From Candidatus Methanofastidiosia archaeon (GTDB taxonomy: Archaea > Methanobacteriota_B > Thermococci > Methanofastidiosales > NM3): DNA of 11,090 bases. The translations under genes were made by a program, and so were the position numbers. The DNA is taken from assembly GCA_020854925.1 (NCBI GenBank), contig JAHKLV010000154.1, positions 1 through 11,090 of the forward strand. Reading direction: 5' to 3'. The notes below the pieces were generated by a model that saw nothing but the letters and a program-made list of their open reading frames with translations, did no database searches and was not told where the DNA came from. Positions 7,076 to 11,090 of the stretch are shown here, piece after piece (within the stretch, counting starts at the first letter, position 1; the number at the start of each line of letters is the position of its first letter).

Positions 7076-7359
7076 ATCGCATCCTCCTCGAGCATGGTGA
7101 TGGCGTCAAAGGGGCACTCGTTGGCACAGATGCCGCACCCCTTGCAGTAGTCGTAATCGACGGCAGGGTACCCTTCTGAGTCCTCGAAAATCGACACGTC
7201 GGGGCAGAACTTCCAGCAGAATCCGCACAGCTTGCACTTCTCCTTCGAGATGACCGGCCGCATGGTGCGCCAGCTTCCCGTCTTGAACACCAGCGAAGAA
7301 TCGTGGGTGACGGGCGAAGGGGGGAGGTCCTCGTAGCAACGGAGCTCCTTTCCGCTCAT
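7072..7359 (-). CDS. vorD: 2-oxoisovalerate-type ferredoxin oxidoreductase, delta (ferredoxin) subunit
   Basis: This 95-residue protein has two 4Fe-4S motifs, C42xxC45xxC48xxxC52P (CKLCGFCWKFCP) and C72xxC75xxC78xxxC82P (CKGCGICANECP). The N-terminal FKTGSWRTMRPVISKE corresponds to the linker seen in the POR delta paralogue. It is predicted to pass electrons from the catalytic subunits to ferredoxin. The ATG overlaps the gamma stop as ATGA and GGTGGTG lies just upstream; its own stop overlaps the alpha start in the same manner. There is an additional Cys at residue 8 outside the clusters. The length matches its paralogue at 4147-4434. Confidence 0.92.
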   Translation of the reverse strand: MSGKELRCYEDLPPSPVTHDSSLVFKTGSWRTMRPVISKEKCKLCGFCWKFCPDVSIFEDSEGYPAVDYDYCKGCGICANECPFDAITMLEEDAI

Positions 7360-7916
7360 AGGGCACCACCGGTCATGAGGGCCTCATAGGCATCCTTGGC
7401 GGCAGCGGCGTTTTCCTCCCTGCGGGAGGGGACCTTCTCCCTGATGGCGGCAAGGAGCGAGTCAAGGCCCACCACCGACGTGGCACGGGCAACTGCGCCG
7501 AGGATCGACGTGTTCACGATGGGCGCCGCCTTGGAACCGAGGCCGTGCGAGCGGGCGATTCCGGTGGCGTCCACGGTGGCGATGTTGCTGTGCCCTGCAA
7601 TACCAAGGGCATCGGGGCTCTTGCGGGTGTTCACGATGACCCATCCGCCCTCGCGAAGCCCTTCGGTGATGTTTACAAACTCGACGAGGGTGGGGTCGAG
7701 CACGACGACGTGGTCAGGGGTATAAATGTTCGTCCGCGTAAGAATGGGAGTCGTCGATATGCGCGTAAACGCGCTGACGGGCGCACCTCTGCGTTCCACT
7801 CCAAAGTAAGGGAAAGCCTGAACGAATTTTCCCTCACGAAAAGCCGCTTCTGCAAGGAGCTGGGCACCGATGACAGAGCCCTGGCCTCCTCGCCCATGGA
7901 ACCGAATCTCAATCAC
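7356..7916 (-). CDS. 2-oxoisovalerate-type ferredoxin oxidoreductase, gamma subunit
   Basis: This is the first gene of the eight-gene cluster; the subunit has 186 residues. HGRGGQGSVIGAQLLAEAA (7-25) and FPYFGVERRGAPVSAFTRI (35-53) are the two conserved gamma blocks, and NTSILGAVARA lies toward the C-terminus. I chose the GTG at 7914-7916: GGGGAGGAGA ends four bases upstream, and the resulting start (VIEIRFHGRGGQG) matches the paralogue MDLIEIRWHGRGGQG. A TTG start ten codons upstream is open but places non-conserved residues ahead of the motif. The distance to the TATA box at 7986-7995 leaves a leader of roughly 45-50 bases. In Thermococcales one gamma subunit serves both VOR and POR; here a second gamma is encoded at 4431-4994. 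Confidence 0.91.
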   Translation of the reverse strand: MIEIRFHGRGGQGSVIGAQLLAEAAFREGKFVQAFPYFGVERRGAPVSAFTRISTTPILTRTNIYTPDHVVVLDPTLVEFVNITEGLREGGWVIVNTRKSPDALGIAGHSNIATVDATGIARSHGLGSKAAPIVNTSILGAVARATSVVGLDSLLAAIREKVPSRREENAAAAKDAYEALMTGGAL

Positions 7917-7985
7917 AAAATCTCCTCCCCAGTACAAGGCCTTCAAGGGAGTACCTACCTTGTCAGTATTAGACTAAAATAGGGA

Positions 7986-8001
7986 ATTTATAAATGTTTC
8001 T
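7986..8001 (-). promoter_or_regulatory. Promoter (BRE/TATA) of the VOR-POR operon
   Basis: The minus strand reads GAGAAACATTTATAAATTCCC. ATTTATAAAT (7995-7986) is a strong archaeal TATA box, and the purine-rich GAAAC just upstream suits a B-recognition element. With the usual spacing of about 25 bases, transcription would start near 7962-7966, before the GGGGAGGAGA and GTG of the gamma gene. It is the only clear promoter I see ahead of the eight oxidoreductase genes. The TATA core is palindromic, but no plus-strand gene follows to use it. Confidence 0.65.
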
Positions 8002-8087
8002 CCAGTGTCCTAGTCCCATAATACAGTCGTATCGGTATGAATTCACAATACCATCATATTGTCTTCATGTAATATCCAGATACTACA

Positions 8088-8110
8088 TAATAATAAAAAA
8101 ATAGGAAAAT
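8088..8110 (-). terminator. T-rich terminator after the ECF-like membrane gene
   Basis: On the minus strand, 50 bases past the stop of the membrane-protein gene, ATTTTCCTATTTTTTTATTATTATG includes an uninterrupted T7 run (8101-8095). This is the kind of T-rich tract at which archaeal RNA polymerase stops. No convincing stem precedes it. It lies in a 244-base AT-rich gap (7917-8160) that also holds the operon promoter; I see no gene, tRNA or box C/D motif there. Confidence 0.5.
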
Positions 8111-8160
8111 TAAGACAGACTATCACTATTCGTACTCGCATACTTCGGGAATGGGGGGAA

Positions 8161-8886
8161 TTATGTTCCAGAATCTTCCCTCTGAGGGGACGCCCTTCCC
8201 TTCCAGGCATGCATGACGATGGGAAAGGACGCCCGCTCCAGTGCAAGGAGCACCGGCGTGCCCACCACGGCGCTGGCCGCCCCGAGCACGAGCCGCTCGA
8301 CAGGATAGATGAATAGGACCGCGCGGTACATGTCTGCGGTGAGATTGAAAAGCGGTGCGGCGATGACAGACCCCACGAGGTGGTCAGCCAAGAGCCCCGT
8401 TGTGCAGAACAGGGCGAGTGCAGCGGTCCGAGCGGGCGCGGTGCCCTCCCTCCACGAGCGCAGCCGCGGCCACAGCGCCACGCACAGGACAAGGGCAGCA
8501 ACATGCAGGTAGGGATAGTACCACAGTTGACGCCCCACGGGAAGCGCGTACCATGACGCGATGATGACGGCCATGAGGGCCATGCCCTCCCGCATCCTGC
8601 CCCAGACGAGAAGCCCGGTGACCGCTGCACCAGCCGTGGCGGGAACAAAGAGCGGGAAGGAGCCGCCCTGGCCGGTAAGGTACTGGCCCGCGAACGAGCC
8701 GGCAAAGGCCGTGGCGGTCCCGAAGAGGGGGCCGAGAATGGCCGCCGTTATCTGGAGCGCCACGGAACCGAGGGAAAACTGGTAGGTCGCCGCACCCACG
8801 ATAGGGGTGAGCCTGATGTATCCTGCCGCTACGATGAGGGCCCCCATGACCCCCATGAGCGCCACGTCGTTACCACGAAGACGCAT
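8161..8886 (-). CDS. Putative ECF-transporter S component (membrane substrate-binding protein)
   Basis: This 241-residue, very hydrophobic protein has about six membrane segments, roughly at 8-25, 38-62, 78-95, 101-117, 125-141, 155-180 and 189-217 (some may be merged or re-entrant). It has a cytosolic RGRASPQRED tail. The N-terminal helix followed by the Ala/Gly-rich LQITAAILGPLFGTATAFAG segment resembles S components of energy-coupling-factor transporters (BioY/ThiT-like folds), which capture vitamins or metals and share an ATPase module. No T or A component lies in the window, as in group II systems. The substrate cannot be predicted. I chose the ATG at 8884-8886 with GAGTGAT upstream; a TTG four codons earlier is the alternative. 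It is divergent from a winged-helix regulator, suggesting that protein controls it. Confidence 0.6.
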   Translation of the reverse strand: MRLRGNDVALMGVMGALIVAAGYIRLTPIVGAATYQFSLGSVALQITAAILGPLFGTATAFAGSFAGQYLTGQGGSFPLFVPATAGAAVTGLLVWGRMREGMALMAVIIASWYALPVGRQLWYYPYLHVAALVLCVALWPRLRSWREGTAPARTAALALFCTTGLLADHLVGSVIAAPLFNLTADMYRAVLFIYPVERLVLGAASAVVGTPVLLALERASFPIVMHAWKGRASPQREDSGT

Positions 8887-8915
8887 GATATCACTCAATG
8901 TATTTTATTTCAACA

Positions 8916-8935
8916 CTGTGTAAGAAAGTACACAG
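8916..8935. promoter_or_regulatory. Candidate operator: perfect 7-bp inverted repeat
   Basis: CTGTGTA (8916-8922) and TACACAG (8929-8935) are perfect inverted arms separated by six bases, a 20-bp dyad of the size bound by a winged-helix dimer. It sits between the divergent membrane-protein and regulator genes, five bases from the TATA region at 8940-8948. It would overlap the predicted start of transcription of the membrane gene and lie just upstream of the regulator's TATA box. One bound dimer could thus affect both genes. Confidence 0.5.
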
Positions 8936-8937
8936 AA

Positions 8938-8949
8938 TATTATATAAAA
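8938..8949. promoter_or_regulatory. TATA region usable in both directions
   Basis: The sequence TATTATATAAAA is a good TATA box on the plus strand and nearly symmetric, so it also reads TTTTATATAAT on the minus strand. For the plus-strand regulator, the usual 25-base spacing puts the transcript start at about 8968-8971, close to the chosen ATG at 8970. For the minus-strand membrane gene it gives a start near 8918 and a leader of about 30 bases. Which direction is used, or both, cannot be told from sequence. Confidence 0.5.
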
Positions 8950-8969
8950 GTTCCGGTGGTAGGGACCAC

Positions 8970-9464
8970 ATGGCGGAGCAATGCATTGCCTTTGGCACCG
9001 TGGACGAAGAGGTCTTTCCCTACGTGCTCTTCCTGCCCACCAACAGGGCACGCCTGGTGACGCTGCTTCACAGCGTTTTCGGAACGGCGGCAAAGATAGA
9101 CATCCTCAAGCGGATACCCGCCTGCGGGGACACGCGCATCTACCAAAAGGACCTCATCGAAACGCTTCCGTATTCCAACAAGACCGTTATAAAGAATCTC
9201 AAGGAGCTGTGTGCCCTCGGCGTCCTTGCCGAAAACATGGAAAAACAGCAGGGAAAAAAGGACGTCTGGGTCAAGTACTACGAACCTGCCGAGAAGATGA
9301 CCTGGCTCGTGCTCCTCTTCAAGGAACCCCAGGATATCGAGAACATGCCCCACCTCATCCTTGAGCTTGCATCGCTGTACTACAAGGGACTGACGGCCAT
9401 GGCAGAGACCTTCGGTGTGAGCGAAGAGGACATCAGGGGTGCCATGGGACTACCGAGCGGCTGA
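8970..9464 (+). CDS. Winged-helix transcriptional regulator
   Basis: This 164-residue protein has a winged helix-turn-helix at about 28-110. Helices run RARLVTLLHSVFGTAAKIDILKRI (26-49, in two stretches) and YQKDLIETL (58-66). The recognition helix is SNKTVIKNLKELCALGVL (69-86), and the wing is ENMEKQQGKKDVWVKYYEPA. The C-terminal part (about 108-150) is helical and may dimerise. The ArsR/MarR-like fold is clear but no metal- or ligand-binding signature is seen. I chose the ATG at 8970-8972, with GGTGGT nine bases upstream; the frame stays open 24 codons further back through the TATA and dyad region, which is unlikely to be coding. It is divergent from the ECF-like membrane gene and probably regulates it and itself through the dyad at 8916-8935. 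Its 3' end overlaps the GTPase gene by 15 bp. Confidence 0.8.
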   Translation: MAEQCIAFGTVDEEVFPYVLFLPTNRARLVTLLHSVFGTAAKIDILKRIPACGDTRIYQKDLIETLPYSNKTVIKNLKELCALGVLAENMEKQQGKKDVWVKYYEPAEKMTWLVLLFKEPQDIENMPHLILELASLYYKGLTAMAETFGVSEEDIRGAMGLPSG

Positions 9465-10637
9465 CGCTATCTTGATGATGTCACCGCTGCACAGCTCGCA
9501 GTCCTCGGCGATACGCCTGTTCGTCCGCACGTTGAGCGCATAGATGTAGTTCTTGGCGATGTCCGAATGGATCTTTTCCGCAAGATCCATGGGCGTGGCG
9601 CCCCGTCGCAGCAGCAGCGCGTCGGGCAGCACGGCCCCCTTGCCGTCGCACAACCGCTTCTCGTTTTCCACCGGATAGACGACGATGCGGTCGAGGATGT
9701 CAAAGACGGCGGTGTTGATGCACGACTGCACCCCGGTGGACCCCCAGCGCCGCATGATGGCACGCACGCGCTCCAGGGCCTCGCCCTGTTTCTGCGACAC
9801 ATCGCCGGTGATGGAAAAGTCGGATTCCCCCGGCACGTAGTCGATAAGAGAGGCGTCGCGCGCCTTGCGCAGGAGCAGCTCGGCGCCGGCCGACACGGGC
9901 ACGACGTTTCTGGCACCCTTCTGGAGCGCCGCTATCTGGTCGTCGTCGGCGATGTCCGCCTTGTTGGCGGCGATGACGATGGGTTTCGTGCGGGTGCGTA
10001 TGTGCATGGCAAAGGACGTGATGTCGTCCTCCGTCCAGACCCGCGGACGCTCGGGGTCAAGACCTGCGTCCTTCACGGCGCCGTGCACGTCCTCCTCGCC
10101 GATGCCGATGCCGGAAAAGTTCTCGGCGACGACCTGGAAGATGTTCTTGTTGGTGAGCGCAATCTTCCGGGACACCTTTTCCCAGTGGCGGGAAAAGACG
10201 GATGCAAACCAGAGGTCGATCTCCCTCTCGAGGAAGGCAACGTCCTCGAGCGGGTCATGGGCGCCCTTGTTCACGGGATTGCCGCCCTCGTCCGTGGACC
10301 CGGAGGCGTCGACCACGTGGATGAGCACGCTCGCCCGGCGGATGTCGTCAAGGAACTGATTGCCAAGCCCCTTGCCCTCATGCGCACCGGGCACGATGCC
10401 GGCGACATCGATGATGGTGGTGGGTACGAGGCGCACGCCGGAAACGCAGCGCGCGTTCCTCGGTTCGCAGACGACGTTAAACTCCGTACACGGGCACGGT
10501 GCGGTCACGTAGGTGACGCCCGTGTTGGATGCGATGGTGGTAAACGGATAATTGGCCATTTCCGCCGCACCGTGGGTGCAGGCGTTGAAAAAGGTGGACT
10601 TGCCCACGTTCGGTTTTCCTACAATCCCTATCTCCAT
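9450..10637 (-). CDS. ychF: YchF/OLA1-family GTP-binding protein, archaeal type
   Basis: This 395-residue P-loop NTPase belongs to the Obg-related OLA1/YchF family, translation-associated factors thought to bind ribosomes. G1 is GKPNVGKST (7-15), G3 is DVAG (78-80 region), and a conserved GAHEGKGLGNQFLDDIR follows as in the family. G4 is NKAD (225-228) and G5 VSAGA (248-252). A C-terminal TGS domain spans about 315-392 and ends in the typical SGDIIKIASAAR. G4 NKAD predicts GTP specificity, unlike the NxxE form of bacterial YchF and human OLA1, which prefer ATP. I chose the ATG at 10635-10637 because family members begin M-x-IGIVGKPNVGKS; an in-frame ATG at 10647-10649 is the alternative. The gene is convergent with the regulator gene (15-bp overlap) and divergent from gcvT. 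Confidence 0.92.
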   Translation of the reverse strand: MEIGIVGKPNVGKSTFFNACTHGAAEMANYPFTTIASNTGVTYVTAPCPCTEFNVVCEPRNARCVSGVRLVPTTIIDVAGIVPGAHEGKGLGNQFLDDIRRASVLIHVVDASGSTDEGGNPVNKGAHDPLEDVAFLEREIDLWFASVFSRHWEKVSRKIALTNKNIFQVVAENFSGIGIGEEDVHGAVKDAGLDPERPRVWTEDDITSFAMHIRTRTKPIVIAANKADIADDDQIAALQKGARNVVPVSAGAELLLRKARDASLIDYVPGESDFSITGDVSQKQGEALERVRAIMRRWGSTGVQSCINTAVFDILDRIVVYPVENEKRLCDGKGAVLPDALLLRRGATPMDLAEKIHSDIAKNYIYALNVRTNRRIAEDCELCSGDIIKIASAAR

Positions 10638-10668
10638 GGATGTCCCCATCGCCACTAAAGAGGCGGCC

Positions 10669-10679
10669 TATAAAAATAT
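10669..10679 (-). promoter_or_regulatory. TATA box of the YchF-like gene
   Basis: The minus strand reads ATATTTTTATAGG 30-40 bases before the chosen ATG. With a 25-base spacing the transcript would begin at about 10646-10649, at or next to an in-frame ATG at 10647-10649 and only about ten bases from the ATG at 10637. The mRNA is therefore leaderless or nearly so, and no strong Shine-Dalgarno is seen (only GGGGA). Confidence 0.5.
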
Positions 10680-10701
10680 GACCCTGTTCCTCCTCACGGC
10701 C

Positions 10702-10724
10702 AAAGCGATATATCTTAATATATG
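10702..10724 (+). promoter_or_regulatory. TATA region of gcvT
   Basis: AAAGCGATATATC followed by TTAATATATG gives two overlapping TATA-like elements 35-50 bases before the gcvT start. The first has a purine-rich AAAGC ahead of it that suits a BRE and predicts a start of transcription near 10735, leaving about 20 bases of leader with the ribosome-binding site. No riboswitch-like structure fits in the gap. Confidence 0.5.
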
Positions 10725-10755
10725 TAACAGAAAAGCAATGAGCGAGGATGATAGC

Positions 10756-11090
10756 ATGAAGACACTACCTGCCGGGCCATGGCACGAGCGCCACGCGAAA
10801 ATGGGTGCATACGGCGCCTGGCGCATGCCTCTGTGGTATGAAGGGGTCACCCCCGAGCACCGGGCGGTGCGCGAGGGCGTGGGCGTCTTTGACGTTTCCC
10901 ACATGGGCGAGATCTTCGTCTCCGGCGAAGACGCCCTCGCCTTTCTACAATGGACGACCACCAACGATATCGCCAAGCCGCCGCCGGTGTCCGGGACCTA
11001 CACTCTGGTCCTCAACGAACGCGGCGCCATCAAGGACGAGACGCTCGTCTACAACATGGGGTCACAGACGTACATGATGGTCTGCGACGC
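10756..11090 (+). CDS. gcvT: Aminomethyltransferase (glycine cleavage T protein), N-terminal part
   Basis: The gene runs off the window end; 111 codons are visible. GcvT transfers the methylene group from the aminomethyl-lipoyl H protein to tetrahydrofolate (or the archaeal pterin), releasing ammonia. The start reads MKTLPAGPWHERHAKMGAYG, then AWRMPLWYEGV, EHRAVREGVGVFDVSHMGEI (35-54 region) and GTYTLVLNERGAIKDETLVY. The EH-x-AVRE, FDVSHMGE and IKDETLVYNMG blocks are diagnostic, and the last is the archaeal form seen in Pyrococcus GcvT. I chose the ATG at 10756-10758 with GAGGATGAT just upstream; an in-frame ATG at 10738 would place that site inside the gene. The rest of the glycine cleavage system would be expected downstream, outside this window. 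The folate-binding C-terminal half is not visible. Confidence 0.92.
   Translation, partial: MKTLPAGPWHERHAKMGAYGAWRMPLWYEGVTPEHRAVREGVGVFDVSHMGEIFVSGEDALAFLQWTTTNDIAKPPPVSGTYTLVLNERGAIKDETLVYNMGSQTYMMVCD

Noticed and set aside
7917..8160. Possible small RNA or box C/D RNA in the AT-rich gap
   Set aside because: Short inverted repeats such as GGTAT/ATACC and CAATA/TATTG occur near 8033-8061, but no box C/D or H/ACA motifs or long stem are seen. AT-rich promoter and terminator DNA explains the composition.
8043..8705. A 220-codon minus-strand open frame overlapping the ECF-like gene
   Set aside because: It is rich in Arg, Ser and Pro and lies in another frame of the membrane-protein gene, whose hydrophobic segments are far more convincing.
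9567..10658. A 363-codon plus-strand open frame opposite the YchF-like gene
   Set aside because: It is the complement of a well-conserved GTPase gene; the predicted protein is His/Gly/Val-rich with no recognisable domain.

Overview
This window comes from an archaeon with fairly GC-rich coding DNA. The signs are archaeal-type TATA boxes in the AT-rich gaps, a NIP7-like ribosome-biogenesis protein (a family of archaea and eukaryotes), a long archaeal FKBP, an archaeal YchF/OLA1-type GTPase, an archaeal-type GcvT and four-subunit 2-oxoacid:ferredoxin oxidoreductases. Shine-Dalgarno motifs (GGAGGTG, GAGGTGT, GGTGGT) precede many starts, so leadered translation is common. I cannot fix the lineage from sequence alone; a euryarchaeal or Thermoplasmatota-like, amino-acid-using anaerobe fits.

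Layout. Positions 2-259 (+): 3' end of an SppA-like S49 peptidase, converging on an FKBP-type prolyl isomerase (256-984, -). Positions 1030-1969 (-): a NIP7-like PUA protein and a YkgJ-type cysteine-cluster protein with overlapping reading frames. Positions 2014-7916 (-): the core of the window, eight tightly packed genes read from right to left. They form two complete oxidoreductase sets in the same order gamma-delta-alpha-beta. The upstream set (7916 to 4995) looks like 2-oxoisovalerate:ferredoxin oxidoreductase (VOR) and the downstream set (4994 to 2014) like pyruvate:ferredoxin oxidoreductase (POR). A clear TATA element lies at 7986-7995 and a hairpin plus T-tracts follows the last gene, so this is probably one eight-gene transcript.

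Positions 8161-8886 (-): a membrane protein resembling an ECF-transporter S component. It is divergent from a winged-helix regulator (8970-9464, +), and the 83-bp gap holds a palindromic TATA region and a perfect 7-bp inverted repeat, a candidate operator. The regulator converges on a YchF-like GTPase (9450-10637, -), which is divergent from gcvT (10756 to beyond the window end, +).

Functionally, VOR and POR oxidise branched-chain 2-oxoacids and pyruvate to acyl-CoAs with reduction of ferredoxin. With GcvT (glycine cleavage) and a membrane peptidase nearby, the region fits peptide or amino-acid catabolism, but this is inference. The remaining genes (FKBP, NIP7-like, YchF) are protein-folding and ribosome-related housekeeping functions. 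No mobile element, CRISPR array, tRNA or rRNA was seen, and no stretch over 300 bases lacks a gene. I found no clearly novel biological system; the most unusual items are the doubled oxidoreductase operon and the regulator/transporter control region.
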